A stretch of DNA of 64,000 nt. It comes from Pseudomonadota bacterium (GTDB lineage: Bacteria; Pseudomonadota; Gammaproteobacteria; Burkholderiales; Burkholderiaceae_C). Each line of letters opens with the position of its first letter. Position 1 is the first letter of the stretch. The stretch spans positions 20,153 through 84,152 of the forward strand of contig JAKOYD010000041.1 in the NCBI GenBank assembly GCA_029780695.1. The letters run 5' to 3'. Shown here one piece after another: positions 37,635 to 47,615 of the stretch. The position numbers and the translations under genes are program-made. Below the pieces are notes generated by a model. The model searched no databases and had not been told where the DNA came from. It saw only the letters and a list, made by a program, of their open reading frames with translations.

Positions 37635-38360
37635 ATGCGTAACCTGGGCCGCTGGCTACTGCTGGCGCTGCTGGGCACGCTGCTGCTGCAGCTGTTCTTC
37701 ATCGGCCGCGTGGCGCTGATGGCGTGGCTCGACCCGCGCTCGACCACGGTGCAGCGCTCCGAAGCATGGCGGCTGGCAACCGCGGGCGAGCTGCACTGGC
37801 GGCAGGAATGGCGCGACTACGACCAGATTTCCGACCACCTGAAACGCGCCGTCATCGCGGCGGAAGACGACGATTTCGTCAACCACGAAGGCGTGGACTG
37901 GGAAGCCATCGACCAGGCCTGGCAGCGCAACGCCAAGGCCGAAGAAGCCGCCGCCCAGCGCGCGGCGCAGAACCGGCCCGCGCGGCCGGTGCGCATCCGC
38001 GGTGGCTCCACCATCACGCAGCAACTGGCCAAGAACCTGCTGCTGTCGGGCGAACGCACGCTGCCGCGCAAGGGGCAGGAACTGGTGCTGGCCTACGCGC
38101 TGGAGCACCTGCTGTCCAAGCGCCGCATCCTGGAGATCTACCTCAACCACGTCGAGTGGGGCGAAGGCGTGTTCGGCGCCGAAGCCGCCGCGCAGCACTA
38201 CTTCAGAAAGAGCGCCGGCCAACTCACCGCGTGGGAAGCGGCCCGCCTGGCCGTCATGCTGCCGCGCCCGCGCTACTTCGAAAAGCAGCCGCGCTCGGCC
38301 TACCTCAACAGCCGCACCAGCACCATCGTGGCGCGCATGCGCAGCGCTGAGTTGCCCTGA
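37635..38360 (+). CDS. mtgA: Monofunctional biosynthetic peptidoglycan transglycosylase
   Basis: This 241-residue glycosyltransferase family 51 enzyme polymerises lipid II into glycan strands. It has one N-terminal membrane anchor, the motif AAEDDDFVNHEGVDWEAI with the catalytic Glu (EDDxFxxHxG), GGSTITQQLAKNLLLSGERT and RRILEIYLNHVEWGEGVFG. It lacks a penicillin-binding domain. ATG 37635 gives MRNLGRWLLLALLG and follows the TonB-like gene by 42 bp in the same direction. Confidence 0.94.
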   Translation: MRNLGRWLLLALLGTLLLQLFFIGRVALMAWLDPRSTTVQRSEAWRLATAGELHWRQEWRDYDQISDHLKRAVIAAEDDDFVNHEGVDWEAIDQAWQRNAKAEEAAAQRAAQNRPARPVRIRGGSTITQQLAKNLLLSGERTLPRKGQELVLAYALEHLLSKRRILEIYLNHVEWGEGVFGAEAAAQHYFRKSAGQLTAWEAARLAVMLPRPRYFEKQPRSAYLNSRTSTIVARMRSAELP

Positions 38361-38400
38361 CAAAGAGGGCCGCGCGAGGCGACGCACCGCCGTTCTTTTT

Positions 38401-38493
38401 GAACGCAAAGGACGCACAGATCGCGCAGCAGTCGCAGAAATACATTTGCAGATCTTCAGCGTCTTTTGCGAATCCTTCGCGCCCGTTGCGTTC
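38401..38493. repeat. Palindromic element with GAACGCAAAGGACGC arm
   Basis: Imperfect inverted arms (GAACGCAAAGGACGC and GCGCCCGTTGCGTTC side) enclose an internal region with CGCAGAAATACATTTGCAG. It may be a degenerate member of a palindromic repeat family. Confidence 0.55.
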
Positions 38494-38523
38494 AGATGCG
38501 TTCAGGACAGGCTGGATTCTTGA

Positions 38524-38580
38524 TCAAACGGTCGTTGGCGCAGGCCCACAAAGCGCAAGCAGCTACATAAAATAGAGCAC
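38524..38580 (+). repeat. Dispersed AGCTATCAAAAAT repeat, copy 7 (ruvC leader)
   Basis: It holds AAGCGCAAGCAGCTACATAA and ends at AGAGCAC, directly against the ruvC ATG at 38581, so it provides the ruvC leader. Confidence 0.75.
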
Positions 38581-39117
38581 ATGAGAATCCTCGGCATCGA
38601 TCCTGGCCTGCGCACCACGGGGTTCGGCGTGCTCGATGCCGACGGGCCGCAGTTGCGTTACGTGGCCAGCGGCGTGATCGAGACCGCCAGCGCGGCGCTG
38701 GGCGATCTGCCGGCGCGGCTCAAGCTGATTTTTGACGGCGTGCGCGAAGTCAGCCGCCGCTACCAGCCTGACGTGGCGGTGGTCGAAATCGTGTTCGTCA
38801 ACGTGAACCCGCAGGCCACGCTGCTGCTGGGCCAGGCGCGCGGCGCCTGCCTGACGGCGCTGGTGTCGTCCGAACTGGCGGTAGCCGAATACACCGCGCT
38901 GCAGATGAAGCAGGCCGTTGCCGGCCACGGCAAGGCGGCCAAGTCGCAGGTGCAGGCCATGGTGCAGCGCCTGCTATCGCTGCCCGCCGCACCCCGGCCC
39001 GACGCCGCCGACGCGTTGGGCCTGGCCATCACGCACGCGCACGCCGGACGCACGGTGGCGCTGCTGCAGGCCGCGGGCGCGGGGCGAACCACGGCCAGCA
39101 TGTACCGGCGCCGCTGA
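38581..39117 (+). CDS. ruvC: Holliday junction resolvase RuvC
   Basis: This 178-residue RNase H-fold endonuclease cuts Holliday junctions. Catalytic acids are visible: D7 in [10 protein letters not shown]69 in VVEIVF and the paired Asp in [22 protein letters not shown] and [11 protein letters not shown] match the family. ruvA and ruvB are not in the window. The start ATG directly follows a dispersed repeat and has no clear Shine-Dalgarno site. Confidence 0.96.
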   Translation: MRILGIDPGLRTTGFGVLDADGPQLRYVASGVIETASAALGDLPARLKLIFDGVREVSRRYQPDVAVVEIVFVNVNPQATLLLGQARGACLTALVSSELAVAEYTALQMKQAVAGHGKAAKSQVQAMVQRLLSLPAAPRPDAADALGLAITHAHAGRTVALLQAAGAGRTTASMYRRR

Positions 39118-39167
39118 GGCGCGCAATGCGTCCGGGTGCGTGGCCCGGCGGGCGTGAAGGGTTGCGA

Positions 39168-39227
39168 ATCAAACATGCCGCCAGCGCTTGCCAGAAGCGC
39201 GCCGGCAGCTACACTTTTTGAAGCAAT
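39168..39227 (+). repeat. Dispersed AGCTATCAAAAAT repeat, copy 8
   Basis: The stem GCGCTTGCCAGAAGCGC is followed by GGCAGCTACACTTTTTGAAG. It lies in the gap between the convergent ruvC and lpxC genes, where its hairpin could end transcription from either side. Confidence 0.75.
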
Positions 39228-39251
39228 TGCACGCCCGCCACGGCGCGCCGG

Positions 39252-40175
39252 CTACCAGGCGCGCGACAGTTGCGCGAAGCCGGCGGGTGCCTTGCGCTCG
39301 TCCTCGAAGCTGACGATGTCGTACGCGTCGTCCTGCGCCAGCAGCGCGCGCAGCAGCTTGTTGTTGAGCGCGTGGCCCGAGCGAAAAGCGCTGTAGGCGG
39401 CCAGCAAGGGGCGGCCGACGCAGTACAGGTCGCCAATGGCGTCGAGCATCTTGTGCTTGGCAAATTCCTCGGCGTAGCGCAGGCCGTCGGCATTGAGCAC
39501 GCGGGTATCGTCCATGACGATGGCGTTGTCCAGTCCGCCGCCCAGCGCCAGGCCATTGGCGCGCATCATGTCCAGGTCCTTGCTGAAGGCGAAGGTGCGG
39601 GCGCGCGCGATGTCGCGGCTGTAGCGGCCCGATCCCATGTCGAACTCGACGCGCTGCACCGTGGCGTCGACCACCGGGTGTTGAAAGTCGATCTCGAAGC
39701 TGAGCGTGAAACCGTGGTGCGGGTCGAGCCGCGCCCACTTGAGCTGGTCGCCCTCGCCTTCGCGCACTTCGACCGGCTGGGTCACGCGCAGAAACCGGCG
39801 CGGCGCCTTCTGCAATTCAATGCCGGCGCTTTGCAGCAGGTAGACAAAGGACGAGGCCGAGCCGTCGAGGATGGGTACTTCCTCGGCCGTGATGTCGATG
39901 TAGAGGTTGTCCAGACCCAGGCCAGAGCAGGCCGACATCAGGTGTTCCACCGTGCGCACGCGGGCGCCGCCGGACGACAGCGTCGACGCGAGGCGCGTGT
40001 CGGTCACCGCCAGCGCGCTGACCGGAATGTCGACCGGCTCGGGCAAATCGACGCGCCTGAACACGATCCCGGTGTCGGGCGGCGCGGGCCGCAGCGTCAA
40101 CTCGACCCGGTCGCCGCTGTGCAGGCCCACGCCCACGGCGCGAGTGAGGGACTTCAGGGTGCGTTGCGCAAGCAT
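39252..40175 (-). CDS. lpxC: UDP-3-O-acyl-N-acetylglucosamine deacetylase
   Basis: This 307-residue zinc enzyme carries out the committed step of lipid A synthesis. Zinc and catalytic residues are visible: His in [11 protein letters not shown], His and Asp in [12 protein letters not shown], and the general acid His in [11 protein letters not shown] 40175 (MLAQRTLKS) matches the family start; an ATG two codons earlier is possible. It closes the dcw cluster, 305 bp after ftsZ, the classic proteobacterial position. The gap may hold its own promoter. Confidence 0.96.
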   Translation of the reverse strand: MLAQRTLKSLTRAVGVGLHSGDRVELTLRPAPPDTGIVFRRVDLPEPVDIPVSALAVTDTRLASTLSSGGARVRTVEHLMSACSGLGLDNLYIDITAEEVPILDGSASSFVYLLQSAGIELQKAPRRFLRVTQPVEVREGEGDQLKWARLDPHHGFTLSFEIDFQHPVVDATVQRVEFDMGSGRYSRDIARARTFAFSKDLDMMRANGLALGGGLDNAIVMDDTRVLNADGLRYAEEFAKHKMLDAIGDLYCVGRPLLAAYSAFRSGHALNNKLLRALLAQDDAYDIVSFEDERKAPAGFAQLSRAW

Positions 40176-40216
40176 GCCCATATTTTAGATCGCCTCACGA
40201 CAACCTGCTCTGCGAC

Positions 40217-40272
40217 CAAATACCGACAGAGCGCCCGTAGATACAACGCGAGCAGCTATCGATCTAGTAGCG
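40217..40272 (+). repeat. Dispersed AGCTATCAAAAAT repeat, copy 9 (lpxC leader)
   Basis: It shows CAAATACCGACAGAGCGC and AACGCGAGCAGCTATCGATC, a degenerate copy with the usual order of parts, upstream of lpxC. Confidence 0.6.
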
Positions 40273-40312
40273 CAACGCATCAAATCGCGCAACGCCATCG
40301 CGAGGGCTCCTG

Positions 40313-40480
40313 CGGAAGGGCTTGGCCCGCCCGCTGGACGCGCCCCCCGGACGGGGGGTGGCGAAACAACGCGAAGCGTGTGGAGCCTGGGGGCGAGCCA
40401 TGATGCCGCGGAAGGCTTTGCCGCCCGCTGGGCGCGCCCCCTTGATGGGGAGGTGCGCAGCGCCTCGGGGGGTGGGCCGA
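40313..40480. repeat. GC-rich palindromic repeat, two tandem degenerate copies
   Basis: Two units (about 40313-40400 and 40409-40480) share GGGCTTGGCCCGCCCGCTGG-like starts, a CCCCCC...GGGGGG stem and a CGCGAAGCG or CGCAGCGCC segment. They end against the ftsZ stop codon. The family recurs at 41871, 54483 and 60462. Confidence 0.65.
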
Positions 40481-41698
40481 TCAATCCGCCTGCTTGCGCA
40501 GGAACGCCGGAATCTCGAAGTCGTCCATGCCGCCCGACGCCAGCGCGTCCACCCGCGCGGCCGCGTGCGTGCGGTCGGCGCGCGGGCTGGTCCACACGCG
40601 CGGCACGATGGTCTGGTCGTAGCTGGTGGCGCCAGCGCCGCCCACAGCGGGGTTCATCGTCGGCACGTGGAAGGGCACGTTGTCGGTGCCGGTGCGCAGG
40701 CCGCCCTGCACCACCGTGATGGGCTGGCGGCGCGCGCCCTGGCGCGACAGGCCCGTGGCCAGCACGGTGACGCGGATCTCGTCGCCCAGCGAATCGTCGT
40801 AGGCCGCGCCGTAGATGACGTGCGCGTCCGGCGAGGCGTAGGCGCGGATGGTGTTCATCGCTTCCTTCGACTCGTTCAGCTTGAGCGTGCCCTTGGACGC
40901 GGTGACCAGCACCAGCACGCCCTTGGCGCCCGACAGGTCGATGCCTTCCAGCAGCGGGCAGGCCACGGCCTGCTCGGCGGCAATGCGGGCGCGGTCGGGG
41001 CCGCTGGCGGTGGCCGTGCCCATCATGGCCTTGCCCGGCTCGCCCATCACGGTGCGCACGTCCTCGAAGTCGACGTTGACGTTGCCGTAGTTGTTGATGA
41101 TTTCGGCGATGCCGCCGACGGCGTTCTTCAGCACGTCGTTGGCTTGGGCAAAGGCTTCTTCCTGGGTGATGTCATCGCCCAGCACTTCGAGCAGTTTCTC
41201 GTTCAGCACCACCACCAGCGAATCGACGTTGGCTTCGAGCTCGGCCAGGCCGGCTTCGGCGTTGGTCATGCGGCGGCCGCCTTCCCAGTCGAACGGCTTG
41301 GTGACCACGGCGACGGTGAGGATGCCCATGTCCTTGGCGATGCGCGCGATGACGGGCGCCGCGCCGGTGCCGGTGCCGCCGCCCATGCCGGCGGTGATGA
41401 ACAGCATGTGCGCGCCACGGATCGCCTGGCGGATGTCGTCGGACGCGGCCTCGGCGGCCTCGCGGCCCTTGTCGGGCTTGCTGCCGGCGCCCAGGCCGCT
41501 GTTGCCCAGCTGGATGCTGGTGCTGGCCAGCGTGCGGCTGAGCGCCTGCGCATCGGTGTTGGCGCACACGAATTCGACACCGTTGACCTGGCGCGAGATC
41601 ATGTGGTCAACCGCATTGCTGCCGCCGCCGCCCACGCCGATCACCTTGATCTGGGTGCCCGCGTGGAATCCGTCCGTCTCAATCATCTCGATGCTCAT
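40481..41698 (-). CDS. ftsZ: Cell division protein FtsZ
   Basis: This 405-residue tubulin-like GTPase forms the cytokinetic ring. Motifs are GVGGGGSNAVDHM, the tubulin signature MGGGTGTGAAPV, NVDFEDVRTVM and a C-terminal conserved peptide DDFEIPAFLRKQAD, which binds FtsA and ZipA. ATG 41698 follows AAGGAGTGACACC, a strong ribosome site. It is separated from ftsA by 280 bp that include a palindromic repeat, so it may have extra promoters or lower read-through than the tightly overlapped genes upstream. Confidence 0.98.
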   Translation of the reverse strand: MSIEMIETDGFHAGTQIKVIGVGGGGSNAVDHMISRQVNGVEFVCANTDAQALSRTLASTSIQLGNSGLGAGSKPDKGREAAEAASDDIRQAIRGAHMLFITAGMGGGTGTGAAPVIARIAKDMGILTVAVVTKPFDWEGGRRMTNAEAGLAELEANVDSLVVVLNEKLLEVLGDDITQEEAFAQANDVLKNAVGGIAEIINNYGNVNVDFEDVRTVMGEPGKAMMGTATASGPDRARIAAEQAVACPLLEGIDLSGAKGVLVLVTASKGTLKLNESKEAMNTIRAYASPDAHVIYGAAYDDSLGDEIRVTVLATGLSRQGARRQPITVVQGGLRTGTDNVPFHVPTMNPAVGGAGATSYDQTIVPRVWTSPRADRTHAAARVDALASGGMDDFEIPAFLRKQAD

Positions 41699-41870
41699 GG
41701 TGTCACTCCTTGTCTGCCTGCAGTTGCCGTGAATGGAAAGAAATTGAAATTGCCGTGTGGTTTGCCGACCTGATGCCCTGATGCACCTACCGAACGGGCC
41801 CAGGCCGGTGGCCCCGTGCTTCGCCAAAAATTTTTCATCAACCCCTCCGGCCGCGAAGCAGGCCCTTCGA

Positions 41871-41975
41871 AAGGCTGCGGAGCAAGCCATCCGCGAAACG
41901 CCGTGGAACGGGCTTGGCCTGGCCACTGGCGTTGTCCCCCCTTCAGGGGGGAAGGCGCGAAGCGACTCAGGGGGG
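41871..41975. repeat. GC-rich palindromic repeat (ftsA-ftsZ gap)
   Basis: This roughly 105-bp unit runs AGGCTGCGGAGCAAGCC, GGAACGGGCTTGGCCTGGCC, GTTGTCCCCCCTTCAGGGGG and AAGGCGCGAAGCGACTCAGG. The CCCCCC/GGGGGG hairpin is central. It lies between the ftsA stop and the ftsZ start. Confidence 0.8.
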
Positions 41976-41978
41976 TCA

Positions 41979-43208
41979 TCAAAAATTCCCCACGATGAAA
42001 TCCTTGAACCGTCCGAACGCGCTCTTCACGCCGCCGGTCTTCTGCGCCACCTTGAAGCCGCGCAGGCGTGCCTCGCGCGCTTCTTCCATCAGGCCCATCA
42101 CGGTGGCCGCACGCGGCTGCGCCACCATGTCGGACAGCGCGCGCGAATACTTGGGCACGCCGCGGCGCACGGGCTTGAGGAAGATGTCCTCGCCCAGCTC
42201 GACCATGCCGGGCATGACGGCGCTGCCGCCGGTCAGCACCACGCCGGACGACAGCACTTCTTCGAAGCCCGAGTCGCGGATGACCTGCTGCACCAGAGAG
42301 AAGATTTCTTCGACGCGCGGCTCGACCACGCCGGCCAGCGCCTGGCGGCTCAGCATGCGCGGCGTGCGGTCGCCGAGGCCAGGCACTTCGACCTGCGTGT
42401 CGGCGTCGGCCAGCAGCTGCTTGGCGCAGCCGCTGGCGACCTTGATGTCCTCGGCGTCCATGGTGGGCGTGCGCAGCGCCATGGCAATGTCGCTGGTGAT
42501 CAAATCGCCCGCGATGGGGATCACCGCGGTGTGCCGGATCGAGCCGCCGGTGAAGATGGCCACGTCGGTGGTGCCGGCGCCAATGTCGACGCAGGCCACG
42601 CCCAGCTCGCGCTCGTCGTCGGTCAGCACGGCATGCGCCGATGCCAGCGGGTTCAGCATGAGCTGATCCACATCCAGCCCGCAGCGACGCACGCACTTGA
42701 TGATGTTTTCGGCCGCGCTTTGCGCGCCGGTGACGATGTGCACCTTGGCTTCGAGCCGCATGCCGCTCATGCCCACCGGCTCGCGCACGTCCTGGCCGTC
42801 GATGACGAATTCCTGCGGCTCGACCAGCAGCAGGCGCTGGTCGCTGGAGATGTTGATGGCCTTGGCGGTTTCGACCACGCGCGCCACGTCGACCGGTGTG
42901 ACTTCCTTGTCCTTCACCGCCACCATGCCGCTGGAATTGATGCCGCGGATATGGCTGCCGGTGATGCCGGTGTAGACGCGGCCGATCTTGCAGTCGGCCA
43001 TCAGCTCGGCTTCTTTCAGCGCCTGCTGGATGCTGGCCACCGTGGCGTCGATGTTGACCACCACGCCGCGCTTCAGCCCATTGCTGGGCGCCACGCCCAA
43101 GCCGGCGAGCTTGAGGTCGCCGCCGGCCAGCACCTCGCCCACCACCACCATGATCTTGGCGGTGCCGATGTCGAGTCCGACGATCAGATCCTTGTACTCT
43201 TTTGCCAT
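41979..43208 (-). CDS. ftsA: Cell division protein FtsA
   Basis: This 409-residue actin-like ATPase tethers FtsZ to the membrane. It has VGLDIGTAKIMVVVGE, the SHI2/1C domain segment, CVDIGAGTTDVAIF and VVLTGGSAVMPGM. The C-terminal amphipathic helix AFGRFKDFIVGNF is the membrane anchor. It starts 6 bp after the ftsQ stop. Confidence 0.97.
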   Translation of the reverse strand: MAKEYKDLIVGLDIGTAKIMVVVGEVLAGGDLKLAGLGVAPSNGLKRGVVVNIDATVASIQQALKEAELMADCKIGRVYTGITGSHIRGINSSGMVAVKDKEVTPVDVARVVETAKAINISSDQRLLLVEPQEFVIDGQDVREPVGMSGMRLEAKVHIVTGAQSAAENIIKCVRRCGLDVDQLMLNPLASAHAVLTDDERELGVACVDIGAGTTDVAIFTGGSIRHTAVIPIAGDLITSDIAMALRTPTMDAEDIKVASGCAKQLLADADTQVEVPGLGDRTPRMLSRQALAGVVEPRVEEIFSLVQQVIRDSGFEEVLSSGVVLTGGSAVMPGMVELGEDIFLKPVRRGVPKYSRALSDMVAQPRAATVMGLMEEAREARLRGFKVAQKTGGVKSAFGRFKDFIVGNF

Positions 43209-43214
43209 GGGGTT

Positions 43215-44027
43215 TTATCTTGCTCTCTTTTTTGTATCAACGGTGGCGGTGGCGCCCTGCGCCTCGGCCCGCACCGTGCTGACCCCGCGCAGGCGCAACG
43301 CATAACCGCCGACGTGGCGCAGGTCAGCGGCCTCGATGGCGTCGACGCCGCGCTGGTGGCGCGCGGCCACTTCCTTGACCGTGGCGACGAATTGCCTTAG
43401 CCGCGCCGCCAGCTCCTGCGACGTGCCGTGGCCCAGTTCGATGACGGCGCCGTTGTCCAGTTCGGCGCGCCAGTTGCCGCGCGCCTGCAGCGCCAGTTCG
43501 GACAGTTGTCGATCCAGCGGGGCCAGCAGCGGGTTGAGCAGCTGATAGGTTTGCAGCACGTGGGCCGACTGGCCCTCGGGGCCAGACAGGTCGGGCAAAC
43601 CGCGCTCGGCGGCGTCGCCGCCATCGGCGTCAAAAACTTCGCCGAAGCTGTTGACAAGATGATCGCCATCGCCCCATTGCGCCACCGCCACATGCTCCTC
43701 GAGCCGGACGTTCAACTGGCCCGGAAATTCGCGCTGCACCACCGCCTTGCGCACCCACGGCGCCGACTGGAAAGCCGCCTGCGTGGCCGGCAGGTCGAGC
43801 GTGAAGAAGTTGCCTGCCAGGCGCGGCGCCACCACGGCGCGCAGGCTGGCCGCGCTGTTGTGCGCGGTATCGCCCGCCACCACGATCTGCCGGATGGCGA
43901 AAGCCGGATTGCGCAACGCCCACCACAGCCCCGCCACCACGCAGGCCAACGCCAGGCCGGCGACGAGCAGCGAGGTCGTCGCGTTCATCAGCCTGACGTC
44001 GACCGGCACCGGCAGCGCGTGGTTCAT
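43215..44027 (-). CDS. ftsQ: Cell division protein FtsQ
   Basis: This 270-residue bitopic protein has a short cytoplasmic N-terminus, one membrane helix ([19 protein letters not shown]), a POTRA domain ([20 protein letters not shown]) and an FtsQ domain ([19 protein letters not shown]). It scaffolds FtsB/FtsL. ATG 44027 overlaps the ddl stop by 4 bp (ATGA). Confidence 0.95.
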   Translation of the reverse strand: MNHALPVPVDVRLMNATTSLLVAGLALACVVAGLWWALRNPAFAIRQIVVAGDTAHNSAASLRAVVAPRLAGNFFTLDLPATQAAFQSAPWVRKAVVQREFPGQLNVRLEEHVAVAQWGDGDHLVNSFGEVFDADGGDAAERGLPDLSGPEGQSAHVLQTYQLLNPLLAPLDRQLSELALQARGNWRAELDNGAVIELGHGTSQELAARLRQFVATVKEVAARHQRGVDAIEAADLRHVGGYALRLRGVSTVRAEAQGATATVDTKKRAR

Positions 44028-45001
44028 GCGCGCGCCTCCGGGGCTGGTGGGTAGTCGAGCGACGCGCCGGCCAGCAGCTGCAGGCACAGCGTTTCGTAGT
44101 CGGTGCCGGCGGCCTTGGCGGCCATGGGCACCAGCGAATGGCTGGTCATGCCGGGCGAGGTGTTGATTTCCAGCAGATAGGGCTGGCGCGTGGCGGCGTC
44201 AATCATGACGTCGAGCCGGCCCCAGCCGCGGCAACCCAGCACGCGGTAGGCCTTGAGCACCAGTGCCTGGATGGCCGCTTCTTCGCCCGCCGGCAGGTCG
44301 CACGGCACGCGGTACTCGGTGACGTCGGTGTAGTACTTGTTCTGGAAGTCGTAGTTGCCCTCGGGCGCCACGATGTGGATCACCGGCAGCGCGCGCGCGT
44401 CGGCGCCCTCGCCCATTACCGGGCAGGTCACTTCGTCGCCGGCGATGAACTGTTCGCACAGGATGTCGGCGTCCAGGGCGGCGGCGGCGTCCACGGCCTG
44501 CTGCATCTCGGAATAGCCGGTGACCTTGGTCACGCCCAGGGACGAGCCCTCGCGCACGGGCTTGACGATGAGCGGCAGGCCCAGGTCGTCGGGGATGGCG
44601 CGCACCTGCTCGCGCGTGAAGTCACCCCGGTGCAGCAGCACGTAGCGCGGCGTCGGCAGGCCTTCGGCCAGCCACACGCGCTTGGTCATCACCTTGTCGA
44701 TGGCCATGCTGCACGCCATGACGCCGGCGCCGGTGTAGGGGATGCCCAGCAACTCAAGCGCGCCCTGCACGGTGCCGTCTTCGCCATAGCGGCCGTGCAG
44801 CGCGATGAAGCAGCGATCGAAGCCCTGGCGCTTGAGCTCGTCCATCGGTTGCGCGGCCGGATCGAAGGCGTGGGCGTCGACGCCGCGCGCGCGCAGCGCC
44901 GTCAGTACGCCCTGGCCGGACATGAGCGAAACCTCTCGCTCCCCCGACTTCCCCCCCATCAGGACGGCCACTTTTCCGAATCGAACGTCTTGTTGCTGCA
45001 T
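44024..45001 (-). CDS. ddl: D-alanine--D-alanine ligase
   Basis: This 325-residue ATP-grasp enzyme makes D-Ala-D-Ala for peptidoglycan. Motifs include [49 protein letters not shown] and [20 protein letters not shown]. The Ser/Tyr pair in the active site points to alanine rather than lactate use. It starts 12 bp after the murC stop and is coupled to ftsQ by an ATGA overlap. Confidence 0.97.
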   Translation of the reverse strand: MQQQDVRFGKVAVLMGGKSGEREVSLMSGQGVLTALRARGVDAHAFDPAAQPMDELKRQGFDRCFIALHGRYGEDGTVQGALELLGIPYTGAGVMACSMAIDKVMTKRVWLAEGLPTPRYVLLHRGDFTREQVRAIPDDLGLPLIVKPVREGSSLGVTKVTGYSEMQQAVDAAAALDADILCEQFIAGDEVTCPVMGEGADARALPVIHIVAPEGNYDFQNKYYTDVTEYRVPCDLPAGEEAAIQALVLKAYRVLGCRGWGRLDVMIDAATRQPYLLEINTSPGMTSHSLVPMAAKAAGTDYETLCLQLLAGASLDYPPAPEARA

Positions 45002-45013
45002 GGTCGTTTTAGT

Positions 45014-46432
45014 TCAGCCCGGATTATGCTCAGTTTTTTGTAGCGTTTCAACGATTTTCGCGGGAATACCACCAATCGAGCCCGCGCCCATGCACATGAC
45101 CACGTCGCCCGCCCGCGCCTGCTCGGCAATCAGGGCCGGCACATCGGCCACGTGCTCGACGAATACCGGCTCGACGCGCCCGGCCACGCGCAGCGCGCGC
45201 GCCAGCGAACGGCCGTCCGCGGCGACGATCGGCTCCTCGCCCGCGGCGTAGACCTCGGTCAGCACCACGTGGTCGGCGCTGCCGATGACCTTGACGAAAT
45301 CCTCGAAGCAGTCGCGCGTGCGGGTGTAGCGGTGCGGCTGGAACACCAGCACCAGCCGCCGGCCCGGAAACGCCCCGCGCGCCGCCGCCAGCGTGGCCGC
45401 CATCTCGACCGGGTGGTGGCCGTAGTCGTCGATCACGGTGAAGCTGCCACCGCCCGCGGCCGGCACGTCGCCATAGCGCTGGAAGCGCCGGCCCACGCCC
45501 TTGAATTCGGCCAGCGCCTTCTGCACCGCGGCGTCGGGGATGTTCAGTTCGACCGCCACCGCGATGACCGACAGCGCGTTCAGCACGTTGTGTTCGCCCG
45601 GCAGGTTCAGCACGATGGGCAGGTCGGGCAGCGTCACGCCGTTGCGGCGCTGCACGGTGAAGTGCATCTGGCCGTCCGCGGCGCGCACGTCGACGGCGCG
45701 CACTTGCGCATCTTCGGCAAAGCCGTAGCTGGTGACCGGGCAGGCCAGCGTGCCGGCGATCTCGCGCACCGCCGGGCTTTCAAGACACAGGATGGCCGTG
45801 CCGTAGAACGGCATGCGGTGCAGGAAGTCGACGAAGGCCTGCTTGAGCCGGCCGAAGTCGTGGCCGTAGGTCTCCATGTGGTCGGCGTCGATGTTGGTGA
45901 CGACCGCCATCACCGGCAGCAGGTTGAGGAAGGAGGCGTCGGATTCGTCGGCCTCGACCACGATGTACTCGCCCGAGCCCAGGCGCGCGTTGGCGCCGGC
46001 GCTGTTCAGCCGGCCGCCGATGACGAAGGTCGGGTCCAGCCCCGCCTCGGCCAGCAGGCTGGCGACCAGGCTGGTCGTCGTCGTCTTGCCGTGCGTGCCG
46101 GCGATGGCGATGCCCTGCTTCAGGCGCATCAGCTCGGCCAGCATGGTGGCGCGCGGCACCACGGGGATGCGCCGTTCGCGCGCGATCAGCACCTCGGGGT
46201 TGTCGGCGCCCACCGCGGTGGACGTCACCACGGCATCGGCGCCATCGACATGGGCGGCCGCGTGGCCGACGTAGGTGCGAATGCCCAGGCTGGCCAGGCG
46301 GCGCAGCGCGGCGCCGTCGGCCAGGTCCGAGCCGGAGATGACGTAGCCCAGGTTGTGCAGCACTTCGGCGATGCCGCTCATGCCCGCGCCGCCGATGCCG
46401 ACGAAGTGGATGTGCTGGATGGCGTGCTTCAT
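45014..46432 (-). CDS. murC: UDP-N-acetylmuramate--L-alanine ligase
   Basis: This 472-residue Mur ligase adds L-Ala to UDP-MurNAc. It begins [20 protein letters not shown] (N-terminal Rossmann part) and has the ATP loop [10 protein letters not shown] and [17 protein letters not shown] 46432 overlaps the murG stop by 4 bp (ATGA). The same frame stays open far upstream through murG but is not coding there. Confidence 0.97.
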   Translation of the reverse strand: MKHAIQHIHFVGIGGAGMSGIAEVLHNLGYVISGSDLADGAALRRLASLGIRTYVGHAAAHVDGADAVVTSTAVGADNPEVLIARERRIPVVPRATMLAELMRLKQGIAIAGTHGKTTTTSLVASLLAEAGLDPTFVIGGRLNSAGANARLGSGEYIVVEADESDASFLNLLPVMAVVTNIDADHMETYGHDFGRLKQAFVDFLHRMPFYGTAILCLESPAVREIAGTLACPVTSYGFAEDAQVRAVDVRAADGQMHFTVQRRNGVTLPDLPIVLNLPGEHNVLNALSVIAVAVELNIPDAAVQKALAEFKGVGRRFQRYGDVPAAGGGSFTVIDDYGHHPVEMAATLAAARGAFPGRRLVLVFQPHRYTRTRDCFEDFVKVIGSADHVVLTEVYAAGEEPIVAADGRSLARALRVAGRVEPVFVEHVADVPALIAEQARAGDVVMCMGAGSIGGIPAKIVETLQKTEHNPG

Positions 46433-47502
46433 GCCACGAGCTCCTCGCAGGCGGACACGACCGCCTCGACGGCATGGATTTTTTGCATGCTTTTGGCTTT
46501 CTGCGCCCGCTGGATAAGCGCAGGACGCTCTGTATTTTGTAGCAATTCGGCCAACCCCTCCGGCGTCAGGTCGCGCTGCTGGATGAGCCAGCCGGCGCCC
46601 TGGTCGACCAGGAAGCGGGCGTTGGTGGTCTGGTGGTCGTCCACCGCGTGCGGGAAGGGCACGAACAGCGCCGCCGCGCCGATGGCCGCAATCTCGGTCA
46701 CCGTGGTCGCGCCGGCGCGGCAGATGACCAGGTCGGCGTCGGCATAGGCGCGCGCCATGTCGTCGATGAAGGGCACCAGCTCGGCCTGCACGCCGGCCGC
46801 CTGGTAGTTGGCGCGCAGCGCGTCGATCTGCTTTGCGCCGCTCTGGTGCACGACGTGCGGCCGCTGGCCGGGCGCGATCAGCGCCAGCGCCTTGGGTACC
46901 ACGTCGTTCAGCGCCTGCGCGCCCAGGCTGCCGCCCACCACCAGCACTTTCAGCGGCCCGCTGCGGCCGGCAAAGCGCTCTGCCGGCTCGGGGTATTGCG
47001 TGAAGGCCGCGCGCAGCGGGTTGCCCACCCATTCGACCTGGCGCGCCTTGGGCAGCACGCCCGGAAACGCCGTCAGCACGCGGTCGGCCACGCCCGACAG
47101 CACCTTGTTGGCCAGGCCGGCGATGGAGTTCTGCTCGTGCAGCACCAGCGGCTTGTTCAGCGCCACACCCATCAAGCCACCCGGAAAGGTGATGTAGCCG
47201 CCAAAGGCCACCAGCACATCGGGCCGCACGCGGCGAATCACGCCGATGCTTTGCCCGAACGCCTTCAGCAGCCGCAGCGGCAGCAGCGCCAGCGTGGTCA
47301 GGCCCTTGCCGCGCACGCCGCCGAACTCGACCGCCTCGAACGCGTGGCCGCGCGGCGGCACCAGTTGCGATTCCATGCTGCCCGGCGCGCCCAGCCAGTG
47401 CACGCGCCAGCCACGCTCGCGCAAGGCGTCGGCCACGGCCAGGCCGGGGAAGATGTGGCCGCCCGTGCCGCCGGCCATGACCAGTGCGCACTTGCCGCTC
47501 AT
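46429..47502 (-). CDS. murG: UDP-GlcNAc--lipid I N-acetylglucosaminyltransferase
   Basis: This 357-residue GT28 enzyme converts lipid I to lipid II at the inner membrane face. It has [50 protein letters not shown] and [23 protein letters not shown] 47502 (MSGKCAL) is preferred; an ATG at 47526 would add MAHAWRPG and is created by the duplicated junction upstream. Part of the C-terminal region ([20 protein letters not shown]) is encoded by a dispersed repeat. Confidence 0.96.
   Translation of the reverse strand: MSGKCALVMAGGTGGHIFPGLAVADALRERGWRVHWLGAPGSMESQLVPPRGHAFEAVEFGGVRGKGLTTLALLPLRLLKAFGQSIGVIRRVRPDVLVAFGGYITFPGGLMGVALNKPLVLHEQNSIAGLANKVLSGVADRVLTAFPGVLPKARQVEWVGNPLRAAFTQYPEPAERFAGRSGPLKVLVVGGSLGAQALNDVVPKALALIAPGQRPHVVHQSGAKQIDALRANYQAAGVQAELVPFIDDMARAYADADLVICRAGATTVTEIAAIGAAALFVPFPHAVDDHQTTNARFLVDQGAGWLIQQRDLTPEGLAELLQNTERPALIQRAQKAKSMQKIHAVEAVVSACEELVA
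46491..46546 (+). repeat. Dispersed AGCTATCAAAAAT repeat, copy 10 (inside murG)
   Basis: A degenerate copy, TTTTGGCTTTCTGCGCCCGC, TGGATAAGCGCAGGACGC and TGTATTTTGTAGCAATTC, lies in frame near the murG 3' end and encodes a surface-type helix segment. Confidence 0.6.
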
Positions 47503-47615
47503 GCCCGGCCTCCATGCATGAGCCATGCCGCCTTAGGCGGCATGACGCGCTGCGCGCGTCGTCGGTTTTGGCGAAACCGCAGACTCATGCCCGGCCTCCG
47601 TGCATGAGTCTGCGG
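47498..47615. repeat. Duplicated, hairpin-rich ftsW-murG junction
   Basis: A 25-bp sequence (CTCATGCCCGGCCTCC, A or G, TGCATGAG) occurs at 47498-47522 and 47584-47608, one mismatch apart. Between them are stems ATGCCGCC/GGCGGCAT, GACGCGC/GCGCGTC and GGTTT/AAACC. The second copy lies inside a further 14-bp inverted repeat, CCGCAGACTCATGC and complement (47577-47615). The unit looks like an inserted palindromic element with target duplication. Confidence 0.8.

Larger units (their letters stand above)
38361..38580. other. Intergenic region between mtgA and ruvC
   Basis: This 220-bp gap is filled by a palindromic element with GAACGCAA (38401-38408) and TTGCGTTC (38486-38493) arms, probably related to the CGCAGAGG palindromes, and a dispersed repeat up to the ruvC start. 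No gene is supported. Confidence 0.6.
40176..40480. other. Gap between ftsZ and lpxC filled with repeats
   Basis: This 305-bp stretch holds one dispersed AGCTATC repeat near lpxC and two tandem degenerate copies of the GC-rich palindromic repeat near ftsZ. It probably also carries the lpxC promoter, but no clear -35/-10 pair is visible. No gene is supported. Confidence 0.6.

Noticed and set aside
46433..47515. murC frame open through murG
   Set aside because: Only the murG frame shows GT28 motifs; murC starts at its conserved [17 protein letters not shown].
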